Assembly (NCBI GenBank): GCA_022828445.1 | Contig: JAIZZJ010000006.1 | Coordinates: forward strand, 1,922,001 to 1,986,000 | Length of the DNA: 64,000 nucleotides | Direction: 5' to 3' | Origin: Graphiopsis chlorocephala | Lineage: Eukaryota > Ascomycota > Dothideomycetes > Cladosporiales > Cladosporiaceae | In this document: positions 10,960 through 22,247 of the stretch, in pieces | Layout of the letters: the number at the start of each line of letters is the position of its first letter | How positions within the stretch are numbered: position 1 is the first letter of the stretch | Program-made: the position numbers and the translations under genes | Notes under the pieces: model-generated | Told to the model about the DNA's origin: nothing | Seen by the model: only the letters and a program-made list of their open reading frames with translations | Databases searched by the model: none

Positions 10960-11825
10960 TCAATGAGGCCTGTACGCAGCACCAGCGTCCTTTGCAGCAG
11001 TCTTCGGCTTGGGACGAGCCTTTTGCGCCTGAGCGCACAGCTTCCTCTTCGGCAGCTTCTCCAACCAGCCCGGCTCTCTCTTCACGGTGCCGACCTCAAA
11101 GTAATCCTTGCCGGCCTCACCACTAAACATCTTTGTCCACCCCTCAATAGTCTCCTTGACCTTCTTCCTTGCATTGCGCAGTTCTTGCTCCCTGAGTTTC
11201 TTCTGCTCTGCAGTGACCTTGAGGCCGTCCTTCTCGTCAAAGTCTGGAACGTCGACGGAGACGTATGTCCACTCTGCGCCGCGCAAATCGGGCGTCGAGT
11301 CTTCGGCAAAGCAGCCAGTGACGAATCCGCGCGCGGCGTCCTTGCCTGCGAAGACGTGGTAGCCTCCTCCCGGGCCGTAGACGCGGCGGCCAGCGGTAAC
11401 ATCGTAGATCGTGCCATTGAGCGCGAGGTAGATAGGCTTGTCAGGGTCGGTTCCGTCGTAGGCGAGGAGCTCGGCGTCGGTCAGGGAAATAGGTCCTTGC
11501 TGTTTGTAGCTGTCAGTAATCTTCAAATGCTTCTTCTTTGAGTGGGACTCACGAAGTATCTCATGACCACGCCGGGCCGGACGAACCACGGACGCCAGCC
11601 CCATAGCATAGAATCGTTCGTGATGAAGTAGCTCAGCAAACAATTGAGCAAGAACAACCCTCCCACTATGCGCAGGATATCCATCACGCCGACCCCGCCA
11701 TTCTTAGGAGTTGTCCCTTTCTTTGAGCTGTGCGCATTCGTAACAGTAGGACCCTTCGTATTTTCCGTGGCTGCCCGTAAATCCTGATTTCCTGCACGAG
11801 TCCGTACAGGTTGGTCTGTAGACAT
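10960..11825 (-). CDS. Membrane-anchored cytochrome b5-like (MAPR) haem protein
   Basis: Member of the membrane-associated progesterone receptor family (PGRMC1/Dap1 type), haem-binding proteins of the endoplasmic reticulum that support P450 and sterol enzymes. Model: exons 11825-11553 and 11499-10960, a 53-nt intron in phase 0; 270 residues. A hydrophilic N-terminus is followed by one membrane helix (LRIVGGLFLLNCLLSYFI, about residues 45-63). The b5-like fold then follows with the family core LLAYDGTD, LALNGTIYDVTAG and RRVYGPGGGYHVFAGKDAA. The tyrosines in the last stretch correspond to the axial-haem region of PGRMC1. A long charged C-terminal helix and a basic tail follow. Start 11825 is chosen for its context (CACCATGTCT) and because the upstream frame is low-complexity. 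The first exon overlaps another open frame (11704-12051). Confidence 0.88.
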
Positions 11826-12051
11826 GGTGCGTTTCCAGCGGCCTGAGTTGCGACCCGACCCTGAATCCAATTGAAAAGATGTAAAAGAAGAGTCCTGCGA
11901 TAGCTGTGAGAACGCCGATTGCCGCCAAAGGATCTGCCTGTGTTTCGACGGGTCGGAAAGCTCTTTGCGATGTATATTTAGGGGGGGCAAGGCGTAATAA
12001 GAGGGGAGGTGTTGGTCGGGTGAGGGGACGGTAGAGTTTCGGAAACAACAT
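11704..12051 (-). CDS. Possible small mitochondrial-type membrane protein overlapping the MAPR gene
   Basis: A 115-codon frame starting at ATG 12051. It begins with a basic, hydroxylated, acid-free stretch (MLFPKLYRPLTRP, then PPKYTSQRAFRP) resembling a mitochondrial targeting sequence. A strong hydrophobic segment LAAIGVLTAIAGLFFYIF follows. Its downstream half overlaps exon 1 of the MAPR-like gene on the same strand in another frame. It could be a genuine small gene, a long upstream reading frame controlling the MAPR mRNA, or chance. The hydrophobic segment and leader-like start lie outside the overlap, which is why I list it. Confidence 0.35.
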   Translation of the reverse strand: MLFPKLYRPLTRPTPPLLLRLAPPKYTSQRAFRPVETQADPLAAIGVLTAIAGLFFYIFSIGFRVGSQLRPLETHHVYRPTCTDSCRKSGFTGSHGKYEGSYCYECAQLKERDNS

Positions 12052-12292
12052 TTGGAACAGCTTGCAGCTGGTAAGCAACGCTAAGCGCGGAGGTGAGTGG
12101 ACCTGTGAAGCGGGCAGGACTGAATGACTTGAATGATTTGGAAGCAAGCTGATAGTTGCAATACAGTATGTTACTGTGTCTTAGAAGAGGAAAGCAATAG
12201 TAATCTCTAGAGATGTTGTTTCAAGGGATGATCGAATGTAATGTAAATCCATTGGCGAAACGCTATGTTACATTCCTACCGCCTTGCTTGCT

Positions 12293-13662
12293 TCACACTT
12301 TGAACACCTCTACCACAGCATCCTGCAAGAGGCTCACGTTGTAGTCGATCAAAACTCTCTTGTCGACTCCACTTCCCTTTCCCATCAAGCAAATCAACGA
12401 GAGGTGACTATATCTGGTTAGTATAATTCTACATAAGCAGAAGTCAACAACAGCGGTACTTACTCCGTGATCTCTCTTGCATAAATGTAAGTATCGCCAT
12501 TCCTTTCGAAGGTAACAATGCTTTCGCCAATGCCGTCGTCGTCGGGATCAGCACTGCTCATTGGCCTTGATCGTACACTGCCGCTGTTCTTTGGTGGAGC
12601 TTGCCATCCGTATAAAGCCTTGATATCGACGATAACATCAACATAGTCAGAGCAGACTTCGTAATCCTTCAGGAAAGTAGGACTGGCGTCAGTGGCGACG
12701 TAAATCTTGCTCACAGTGTCGAACAAGTACGCCTTCTGCATGCCGCACGTTGAGCACAGTCTGTTGAGCAGAGCTTCGAGTGCTGGCAACTGAGGCAGCA
12801 GCCTTTGCACGACTTTGCTGATCGCTTCGTAGATTGAGTGGTCGAAAATGCTTGTCTGGTGGAAGGCGACTTCGCGGTGGCCGAAGCCGACATCCGACAG
12901 CTCGTCTTGAACACGCTGGCGCACTTCCCTGAAAGCATCGTAGCGATATTCCTCACTCAATCCGTCAGTCTTGTGGATGAAGACCTCGAAATGAACCCGT
13001 GGGTAGTTTTCCGCTAGGAAGCCAGCTGTGTGGACTAGCGAATTGATGGAGCTGAGGTAGTCGTCTTGCACGTCGATGACCCAGACCACAGCACCAAGTT
13101 CTCGGAAGTTGGCGTCTGAGTATGCGATCTCAGGCGACTCGATGGAGAGCTGTGAGGGTACTTCAGTCATTTCGATCTGGGCGAACGACCTTTGCTAAGG
13201 TTAGCGCTGGCTGCGAGTCTCGGTCTGGATGCACGTACTGCATAGCCACGGTGTTTACTGTGTTGGTGGACTCAAGGTAGAGTGTCTCTGTCGGAGGCAT
13301 CTTCTGTAGTATTACATTTTGGATCGAAGACTTGCCGCTCCTGTATAAACGTTAGCTAAAGGAACATAAGCAGGGTGACTACAAACCCACCTTCTCTGAC
13401 CCATAAGCAATAACTTTGGATGGCCCTTGCGTCTTACAGTAACAGGCTCAGCATTGCGGAAATCTTCTACTGCTTGTCGCTCATCCTGCAATCGACGTGT
13501 TAACAGGCTGTACTCCGTCGGTGAACTGTATGCTGAGCAAGATGATGCAGATGCCGTCGAGTCGGTGTTTGCGCTCGCGTTAAACTTCAGTTCGAATTGA
13601 TTTTCCTCGGCAATGGGCGCAGGCGGTGGGCTCAGAATATTGGTGCCAAACAGCGTATGCAT
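12293..13662 (-). CDS. GTR2: Rag-family GTPase Gtr2 (RagC/D orthologue)
   Basis: Small GTPase of the EGO/Ragulator system that, as a dimer with Gtr1, signals amino-acid sufficiency to TORC1 on the vacuole. Model: exons 13662-13391, 13340-13239, 13189-12464 and 12413-12293; 406 residues; introns of 50, 49 and 50 nt. The P-loop GQRRSGKSS (residues 88-96) spans the first splice joint and is the RagC/D/Gtr2 form. It is followed by the switch region (PTETLYLESTN), VVWVIDVQDDY, the HKTDGLS base motif, and the roadblock-like C-terminal half (STCGMQKAYLFDTVSKIYVATD). The 80-residue N-terminal extension is low-complexity and not conserved in yeast Gtr2, making this protein somewhat longer than the 341-residue yeast form. 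The last exon ends LLQDAVVEVFKV. Confidence 0.95.
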
Positions 13663-14765
13663 AGCGAGATCTGGAGAGAATGGTAGACACGTTAGACAAC
13701 TGGTGGATCACATTGCTCCAAAGATGTGCTGAAGGGAGTGCTGGGTAGTATTTGCGATACCAAACAGCACTGGTCACAAAGCCGTCCACATGCAATATCT
13801 CCAGGTGTTACACGCGAGGGAAATGCTGGTTTGATAGACTTACACAAGTGTCGACAAACGTAGCACCACTGTCACTTTCGTAGGAGTGACTGATCACATT
13901 ACACTGTCCCGGCTACCAGCAGCGCCACCGCACGTCGTTTGATCGCCCGTAGAAATCGACCGGAGACAGGTCATCCGCTCTACTGCACAGCCAAACGGGC
14001 ATCGTCCAGAGAATGTGAGAGAAGCTTGCAGGCAGCCTCAAGGAAGAATTGAAATCAAAAGCACCTTACCTCCATGACGCCCATCCTGTCACCGCCCAAC
14101 GAACTCCGATAACGAAGATCTCCCTACTCTATCGACGCAAGGTGACAGCACACCGCCACTCTTCCAGCCGGGTGAGTCGTCTCGTTTGTCCAGGGGGGCC
14201 TTGCTGTCGTGTGAACAAACGAAATGGCGGGCCTCTTCGGCTAGATTCAGGATTCCAGACGAGACAGGGCGCGAGAGAAAAGCAAGCTCCTGAGCGATAC
14301 TGAGAAGTCGATAAGGAAGATATGCAGTACGGATATGCCGGTAGTCGGATGCCGGTTACGCCTGGTTCGATGGTGGTGTGCTTCCGGAAGCTTTGAGGCG
14401 CGTGGACAGCGCTTTCCCGCTTCCGCGTCGCAAGGGTGTGGCTTGGGCTGGCTGAATTGTGACCAGTCGGAGAGGGGAGTAGTCGAATCAGCGTATTTGT
14501 TGGTTATAAGATGGTGTGATGGGATAGACCCCGTTAAGCCGTTGGAACCTGGCGTGTGAAACGCATCGAGATATATCGTGATGCTGTAGTGCAACTTGGT
14601 GGTGTTGCTTGGCATTTTGGTATAGCCACAATCAGATGTCTCTCAGGCAGGCGCGATACCAGCGCGAGGATAATAGAAAATATTTAAATTTGCCAAAACA
14701 TTGCTTTCAATGGGTATCACATGGCTTCCGCTCTATCATCTCGTGCCATCCAATCTTGCCAGCCA
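13663..14765. other. Intergenic, GTR2 promoter side
   Basis: 1.1 kb upstream of GTR2 and downstream of ARL3. Short frames (14049-14303 plus, 14247-14615 minus) have no domain or codon bias. No repeat was noted. Confidence 0.5.
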
Positions 14766-15505
14766 TTATCTCATGACTGGAGGCCTCCCTTCCTTGTTCC
14801 ATTTGACCCGGCTACAAACCCAGTCCACAGCCTCCTTAACACCCGTCCCAGTCAGCGCACTCAGCGGCAAAACTCTGCTGTCTCGCACGCTGTCGCCCTT
14901 CTCTCCTTCAATGACTCTGCGCACCAAGCCCTCCTTGATCCGGACAACCTCTACGCAATCTTCGGCGTCCTGCTTGTTCGCCAGCACCAGCAAAGGCACG
15001 CCCTCAGTCTGTTGATCCTCCAAGATAGACTCCAGCACAATTTTGCACTCTTCTAACCGTCCCACGTCTGCTTCTTGGTTGCCGGAAGCACTTCCCTCAT
15101 TGATCTTCTCCACGTCTGCGTCTCCGACATCTGTGCTGTCGATCACAAAGACGATCGCGTGACAGCTGCTGTAGTAGCTCTGCCACAGGCTGCGTAGCGT
15201 GTGCTGTCCTCCTACGTCCCACACCTTGAGGTAGCACTCATCGAGGTTGACCAAGCTGACATTCTGTCCAACGGTCGGGACTGTGTTCAGTCGCGCATTG
15301 TGTTCTGGGTTATACAAGCTCTTGATCTGCTCGAGCAGAGTGGTCTTGCCGGCGTTGTCTAGTCCGAGGAGGAGGATGGAGTATTCTAGTAGTAGACCAT
15401 TGTCAGTGATTTGCGCTGAAGTGTCGTGTGGTCTGTCGTCATTCTGTAGGACTCACCCTCTTTACTCGTAGCATGGAGGTACAGCGATTTGGCCAGATGG
15501 TACAT
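14766..15505 (-). CDS. ARL3: Arl3/ARFRP1-type small GTPase
   Basis: ARF-like GTPase of the trans-Golgi that recruits Arl1 and its golgins (yeast Arl3, human ARFRP1). Model: exons 15505-15457 and 15385-14766, a 71-nt intron; 222 residues. N-terminus MYHLAKSLY: like ARFRP1 it has no Gly2 for myristoylation but a Met-Tyr start, the kind acetylated by NatC for Sys1-dependent Golgi targeting. Motifs: GLDNAGKTT (24-32), PTVGQN (switch 1), VWDVGGQHTLRSLW (switch 2), VFVIDSTD, LANKQDAED, LPLSALTGTGVKEA, and the closing RPP found in yeast Arl3. An insertion of about 20 residues (starting VGDADVEKIN) sits just after VIDSTD and is absent from yeast Arl3. The orthology call is secure. Confidence 0.95.
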
Positions 15506-15728
15506 TATCCAGCTCTGCTACGCAGTTTTGATGTCATTGCAATGTTGTCTCACTGAAATATGCCGCGACAGCTTGTTCCAAGTGTTGACTTTGTCACATG
15601 CCTCCCTTGCAAGGCCCAGAGACGCGATCTTATCTTATCTGAGCACCTCGGCTGATCTTCAGCGGTCAAGTCTCACCTTCCTCCATCACCTGCCAAAGAC
15701 TTTACGTTTCTCTTCCATTCGGTTTCCA

Positions 15729-16565
15729 ATGCCGCCTCGAAAGGAGCCGAAAGAGACGGTGACATATCCTGCTTCGAAACGAAAGCCACCACCGTTCAAG
15801 CCGCAACGACCAAGTCAGGTACCTCGCGTCGCGTCTACAAATAGCGAGCTCGCCGCGTCGCATCCGCTCAGTAGGAGCCCAAGCGCCAATGTCGCTGTAA
15901 CAAGCAAGCCGAGCAGCAATGGAGTGAGGAGGACGACATCGGGTTTTGCGCCACTGGGCAGTGGCATATTTGGACGTGTGATAACCGCTGGCGCAAAACG
16001 AAAGGGCACAGTGATTGAGGACGACGATGAGGATGAAGATGAGATCGAGGACACGAGCAACAAGCGGAACAAGCCATCCGACAAAGACGATTCAGATATC
16101 TCAGACGATGACCTGGCCGACGACCCTCTCACAGCCAAACGGCGAAAACCACCTCCGCCAAAAGCTCCAGCAAAGCGCAAGCCCGGTCGCCCACCGGCCC
16201 GCGAGGAAGCTTCGCCAGTTGCTATTTCAGATGATGAAGACGATCCTCTGGAAGGACTAATGTCACCGAATGGGGCTCATGGAGCCCCTGTCCCTTCACA
16301 ATCCGGCGACATACCTTCCATCCCACGCGCTTTACTTCTGCGACTGATGCATGAACATTTTGGATCGAAAGAGACCAAGATCGACAAGCATGCTCTTGCC
16401 GTGCTTGAGAAGTATTTTGAGATCTACATCCGAGAGGCTATCGCAAGGTCACTATTGGCGAAAAAGGAAGAGGTTGAAGCCGGAGCTGCAAGCCAGAGCG
16501 AGGAGCGGTGGCTGGAGAAGTCAGATCTGGAGAAGATTGTTGCTGGTGTTGTAATGGATTTTTGA
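15729..16565 (+). CDS. MHF2: CENP-X/MHF2-like histone-fold protein with long disordered N-terminus
   Basis: Putative orthologue of CENP-X (MHF2), the histone-fold partner of CENP-S that works in the kinetochore CENP-T-W-S-X complex and in the Fanconi/Mph1 DNA-repair pathway. Single exon, 278 residues. The histone fold occupies the last 84 residues: LLRLMHEHFG, then IDKHALAVLEKYFEIYIREA, a loop, and WLEKSDLEKIVAGVVMDF, which parallels the family ending (DVDQLEKVLPQLLLDF in animals). Usual family members are only 80-90 residues. Here about 195 residues of Ser/Pro-rich, alternately acidic and basic sequence precede the fold, including an AT-hook-like KRKPGRPP (about 149-156) for minor-groove binding. 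Start ATG 15729 is chosen because the upstream frame is leader-like. The fold assignment is by motif similarity only. Confidence 0.78.
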   Translation: MPPRKEPKETVTYPASKRKPPPFKPQRPSQVPRVASTNSELAASHPLSRSPSANVAVTSKPSSNGVRRTTSGFAPLGSGIFGRVITAGAKRKGTVIEDDDEDEDEIEDTSNKRNKPSDKDDSDISDDDLADDPLTAKRRKPPPPKAPAKRKPGRPPAREEASPVAISDDEDDPLEGLMSPNGAHGAPVPSQSGDIPSIPRALLLRLMHEHFGSKETKIDKHALAVLEKYFEIYIREAIARSLLAKKEEVEAGAASQSEERWLEKSDLEKIVAGVVMDF

Positions 16566-17376
16566 GATACCAAGGGCATGTAATATGGACTAAATTTGCA
16601 GTTACGAATCTGATGAGGAGTCGTGGTAAAAAGAACAACGGAGTTATGGACACACGCTGGATGGTATACAAGCGAATGATTTCTGTCATTGTTGAAAGTG
16701 GCGAGCCTCTTGCCTCGAGCGATTAAAATGCATGTATGTCTACTCCCAATAATTTTCACCTGTAGTGCCCGTCAACAAGGGCTAGACCTGTGATATATTG
16801 CTAAGATGTACCATCTCAATGATGGCAAGCACAACAGAATGCACCAGCCATTGCGACCGCCATGCGTAGTGAACCACCGTCTCCTATTCGAGGCTACCAA
16901 GTGCCAAACAGTACACCATCTGACGCCTCCAATGCCAGAACATCCGCCACATCTAAATGTACGACACGTTTTCTCGCCTGTGAAAAGAGACAGATCACAC
17001 AGCATCCCATCGCAAGCGATCACATGTGACAAGTCGCTTGGACCCTGACATTGAAAGTGGATGCGGACGTCTTTAGCTCCAGCGCCACGGTACGCGACGT
17101 GACCGGCCCGCGCGCGTCAGGGCAACTTGTAGCACCAGCACAAGGCACATGCTTCCGACCTTCATCCGTCGCCGTTCGTCTTCAGCAGCCTTCACCCATT
17201 CAGACCATCACCGTTTCATCAACGGCGCTGTGTGCGCGGAACTGAATGTTGCGCCGCGCATATTAACTGTCTCTCCCTACACACAACACATACGACCACA
17301 CGCAAACCATCATCACAGGAGACGAGTGCACGCGAGCAGAACTGGAGATCAAGAGCAAGGACATACACAGCCTACG
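16566..17376. other. Intergenic, PAP1 promoter
   Basis: 3' flank of the CENP-X-like gene and promoter plus C-rich leader of the poly(A) polymerase gene. No coding region is supported. Confidence 0.5.
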
Positions 17377-19401
17377 ATGGCAGACTCAGAGCAGCATGGG
17401 CCTTTCAAGCCATTGTCGCTTGACCCGCCTACGCCACAGGACATCGAGCTCAGTGACCGCTTAATGGCTGAGCTCAAGGCGCAGAAGAACTTCGAGTCCC
17501 CAGAAGAAGGAAAGCAGAGGTAGGCAGTCGCGGCAACATGGGATCAATGCGATATTGGCTGATACGGTGCAGAGAAAATGTTCTTCGGCAACTTCAAAAG
17601 CTCACCAAAGAGCTGGTGCAAGTTGTTGGCAGAGCGAAGAAGCTTCCGGCCGCCATCCTGGACACCGCTGGCGGCAAGGTCTTCACCTACGGTAGCTACA
17701 GCTTGGGTGTCTACGGTCCTGGATCTGATATCGATACGCTGGTGGTTGCGCCCAAGCATGTTACGCGCGAGGACTTCTTCAAATACTTCCCGGACCTTCT
17801 CAAGAACCACGTTGCAGCGAGCGACATCACCGAGTTGACCGCCGTGCCGGACGCCAGCGTGCCTATCATCAAGATGGAGCTCTACGGAATCAGCATTGAT
17901 TTGATTTTCTCCAACCTCCAGGTTGCTTCGGTGCCCAGCTCTTTGCAAATGACAGACAACAACCTCCTCCGGGGATTGAACGAGATTGATCTTCGATGTG
18001 TCAATGGTACCCGCGTGACCGATCGCATACTCGCAGTCGTGCCGCAAACGAAGCCTTTCCGCCTTGCACTTCGCGCCGTCAAGCTGTGGGCACAACGACG
18101 AGCAATCTACGGAAACATCGTCGGCTTCCCAGGCGGTGTCGCATACGCTATGATGGTCGCAAAGGTCTGTCAGCTTTACCCAAAGGCCGCCGCACCGCGC
18201 ATCGTCTCGCGCTTCTTCTGGCTGATGTCGAACTGGAGATGGCCGGACCCTGTAAGGCTTCAAAACAGAGAGGACGCTCCTTTGCAGCTCCGTGAGTGGG
18301 ATCCTAACACGAGCTTCCATGATCGCAAGCACCTGATGCCTATCATCACCCCGGCTTACCCTTCCATGAACTCGACGCACAACATTGGTCCTTCGACTTT
18401 CAAAGTGCTGATGAAAGAACTCAAGCGAGGTCTGGAAATCACCAACGAGATTACCGCTGCTAACACCAAGCAATGGAAGGAGCTTTTCCACAAGCACACA
18501 TTCTTTACCAAGGATTACAAGCACTACCTTATGGTCGTATCTGCCAGTCACTCAAAGGAAGCACAGCAGGCGTGGTCTGGCCTCTGCCAAGCCCGTCTCC
18601 GTCGGCTCATAATGAAGGTTGAGGAGCTTCAAGGTAGTGTCGAGCTTGCACACCCTTTCAACAAAGGTTTCGATCGCGTGCATGAATGCTTGCCCGGAGC
18701 ACAGACAGATGATGTCCTGCAGGGCAAACTTGACTACCAAGTGAAGGAAAGTGAGACAACTGAGACCGCTGGAGATGTTCAGACGCAAGCTGTCGCTCAG
18801 GCTGACGCTGAAGGCATTCCTGTTCCGGCCACAAATGGTGAGGGCGCTACCGAGACCGCGAGTGATGGCAAGCACAGGATTTACACAACCACGTACTATG
18901 TCGGCATCGACCTCAAGCCGAACCAGAAGTCGCTCGACATCTCCTACGCGATTCACGACTACAAGAATATCGTCACCAGCGCTGATCTGTACAACCCGGA
19001 CACCAACTCAATCCGCGTGACCCACGTCCGCAAGTGAGTTCATCCAAACCATACTGATTATCTCGCCTTCGCTAACTTCCATACAGCTACGATCTACCCG
19101 CAGACCTTTTCACCGAAGGCGAGACTCGACCGACTCGGACTAAGAAGCCCAAGGCCGCCAAGAATACGCCCCAACCGGCAGCAGCGAATAACAAGCGCAC
19201 GGTCTCCGGCGCAGGACTCGACGTATGTGATATCGAGGACAGGCCTCATGTGAAGCGCTCTCACTCGTCATTCGCACGCTACATGTGTCCCCAGTGACTT
19301 TTTGATGGCTAACCTTTGCGCAGGAGAACAATGACCCCTCTAAGCGACGGCAATCAGCAGTCGGCGTTACCAACGGGACGACCAACGGCAAAGCACCTTG
19401 A
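17377..19401 (+). CDS. PAP1: Nuclear poly(A) polymerase
   Basis: Template-independent polymerase that adds poly(A) tails to cleaved pre-mRNA in the nucleus with the cleavage/polyadenylation factor. Model: exons 17377-17519, 17573-19033, 19087-19222 and 19324-19401; 605 residues. The nucleotidyltransferase signature GSYSLGVYGPGSDIDTL lies at about 88-104, and the third carboxylate is in SIDLIFSNL near 155. These three Asp positions coincide with D100, D102 and D154 of yeast Pap1. Further family blocks are the LWAQRRAIYGN and FPGGVAYA helices, ITPAYPSMNSTHN, and the C-terminal RNA-binding domain ending in YYVGIDL. The tail after residue 500 is variable and Lys/Asn-rich with a basic KKPKAAKN stretch, probably a nuclear localisation signal. 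Introns are 53, 53 and 101 nt. Very secure. Confidence 0.97.
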
Positions 19402-20240
19402 ATGACCTCGCCTGAGATGGCGATGATGATTTGTTCAGATGGTTTTGATCTTGTTCAGGTGAAAGCTGCCCATGATTCGCCGCGTCTAATATTGACGTGT
19501 AGCTCCAGTCCTCGATCGTGACAAGGCGGCGACAGACGATGTTCTCGAGCTGAGTCGATAAGCGACAACACAGGCAGCACGAGCTTCCCGGCACCCAGCG
19601 ATCACACAAAATCCGAAAAGCGGCACAAAAAAACAACAGTACAGACCCGGAAACAGAAGAAGAAGAAAATCGAGAAAACGACATACCCACGCGTTCGCGC
19701 AACCGGTAAGTACTGATCAGGCAGCTTCTGCACATCACGGTTCGTCCATGGGGCGATGGAGACGACATGAGTGCTTGAAGGTGAATTTGGGTGAAAAGGG
19801 CAAGGCGAAGGCGTTTCGAAAGCGGAAAAAGTGCAGGCGGATTGAGGTGTCTCTCCCCTTTTGAGCGTTACAACTGGCTGTCTTGGGTTTGAGCGGTGTT
19901 GGTTCATGCTGGCTGCTTCTTCTTTGTTTCTACACCACCCACCCCAACTAGGGATAGCTTTTCCTCCCCCCCTCTAAACTGTATTAGCAGATAGCTTGCG
20001 ACCAAAATCAAAGGTTTTTAATTATTGGGGCCTACGGGCTCTGGCAAAATGTAACATTGACAACCACACAAGAGCAACTATCTCACCTTCTTTGCTAATG
20101 TACTTGGCAAATGTACTTGACGTTCTACGCACGATAGAAAAGAAAAGAACTACTTCCAACACTACTTACCGCGTGTCATTCGTAAGAGGAAACAACGAGC
20201 CCAAACGGCGTTTCCGACAGAATAATACTCCGATGCAATG

Positions 20241-20275
20241 CATGACATGACATGACATGACAGGACATGACACGA
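20241..20275. repeat. CATGA pentanucleotide repeat
   Basis: Four perfect CATGA units followed by degenerate ones (CAGGA, CATGA, CACGA). A CT-rich run follows within 60 bp (about 20331-20360). Confidence 0.8.
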
Positions 20276-21913
20276 CAGATCTCTCTCCGGACCTTTTGTT
20301 GCCAATGAATCCTTCGGACATTGCCTCTCTCTCTCCCTCTCTTCTGTCTTTCTCTCTGCTGTTTCACTCAGCCTTGTTTCTGGAAGGATGGAGAGACCGC
20401 CTAGGCCCCCCCTGGTCGGGTCCGCTAGGATAGGCTACGCGTACAATACGGCTGGAAGCGAATGTGCCGTGTGGTGGCTGCCACGTTTTGCTGTCCGCGC
20501 AAAAGTGGCCCACGGCGCGCCGTCTACGGGACTCTGATCCATGCACCACCACCGCACGTCTCTCATTCATGCATGGCGCTCTCGCGGTCTGATTTCCAAA
20601 GGCTGTATGTACTACTCGCCCTGCCGCTGGGAGACAGGATGAATTGAGTCTCGGCCACGGCGAAGCCACTGTCAATCTGACTGATAAACAACACGATTTT
20701 AAGCGTAGGATGCATTGGCGAACAGCCTCAGTCTGGGCAGAAGGGATCCGGGCTGAAGGATTGATGGCGTGGTGGTCATGGACTCATGGTACGTTGTTGG
20801 CTTCCGGGCGGGGTGGAACGTGAGAGAATGCTATTGGTTCGGGTTGGTTCGTGTAAGGGTCAGCCACGAACGATCAGCCACGGACTAACAGCCACGGGGA
20901 GAGGGGGCCAAGCAGTTGATGATCTGGAATCCAATCCTTATGGGAAAACGGGTATATCGATTTCTGAACACCATCGATTCCTACATGTTACTTACTACAC
21001 TAGAGCACATACACGAACCCTCCACGACGAGCTTTGTCCAAGGGTTCTGTGTTGCACAGGCAAGATCTACCTTACGTGCATGACTCGCTTGTGGGCGCAG
21101 AGCAGTCTGTGTGTCAAGTCGCAACCAGAAAGGGAGAACAAGCGTTTTTTCGCCTTTTTACGAACTCGGTACGCGGCTGATCTGGCTGAGCCGCTGAGAT
21201 GGTCGATGCGATTGATCATTGGAGCGCAGGTGCCGGGGTGGGTGGCACTTGGCAGCTGTCAGGCTTGTCAGCTTGGGCAGCTGGAAAGGGTTTTTTTTTA
21301 TTATTTACTTTTCATTATTTGAGATTATTGTTGTTGGTTGACAGCTATCGCCTCGTGTACGGTATCTGCAACTACGCGCGATGACAAGGATGGGCGAGGC
21401 GTGGCACGCAAGACGCGGCGCACAGAAGTTGAGTAGTGTTTGCATTGTTTGTTATTCAGATGCCCCTTGTGGTGCTACTGCTGTGCGTGTGGCGCGGGTC
21501 AATGGGCGATGGCCATGATTTGCGGCTAGTGTGCTTGTCAGGGTCAGGGCTGTGAAGGCTAAAGCTAAAAGAGAGAGAGCCCTTGAGCGGCGTTTGCACC
21601 TCAGCTCAGCCTGGCGCAAGCCTCTCCGCGAGATATCAGCTCGCTTGTGGGTGATGGTCCTGATGGATGATGGATCCCTTCGAGACTGCCATAAGCGCAA
21701 CGTGTTTGTAATAATTGTTGCTATACCGTAGCGGAGCAGCACACGCAGCACACGTGTCTGCGGCATTTATCACGCTATCGCTGCCGGTCAGTGGCGCGAT
21801 CACGGGCTTGGGTGTTCACTTGCGCCGCACGTGCTGCGAGGCACACCGCGCCTTAGCGCAAGAGCAATTGTCGTTGCTGTCCCTCGTGTCCGTGGGCGTG
21901 GGCGTGGGCTGTC

Positions 21914-21950
21914 GATGGTGCTGGTGCTGGTGCTGGTGCTGGCGCTGGCG
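21914..21950. repeat. GCTGGT/GCTGGC hexanucleotide repeat
   Basis: About six copies of GGTGCT-type units ending in GGCGCTGGCG, preceded by GTGGGC units around 21893-21910. Confidence 0.75.
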
Positions 21951-22220
21951 ACTCCGCCCTTGGCACATCCCGCTTCGCTGCGCCCGCGCCCTAACTAAGC
22001 AGCAGCACAGTGCACCGCAGAGCCGGCATCCTTGCTCTCCCTCGTGTTTGTCAAGGCAAGCCCACCATCATCACCACCACTCTCTATATTGCACGCGCGA
22101 GAAACATCTTGCCTGTGTGCTGCCTGCCCGCCTGCCAGCCTGCCTATGTGCTTGTCCCGTCTGCACTGCCTTGCGCCCTCCAACCAATCTTGCTTGCCTG
22201 CGACCTGCCTGCATCCATCC

Positions 22221-22247
22221 CACACGCACGCACGCACGCACGCACGC
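22221..22247. repeat. CACG tetranucleotide repeat
   Basis: Five to six tandem GCAC units within the presumed leader of the downstream gene. A GCTGT microsatellite lies at about 22390-22412. Confidence 0.75.

Noticed and set aside
17544..18551. Long minus-strand open frame opposite PAP1
   Set aside because: It mirrors the third-position bias of the PAP1 coding strand and has no domain; a shadow of the real gene.
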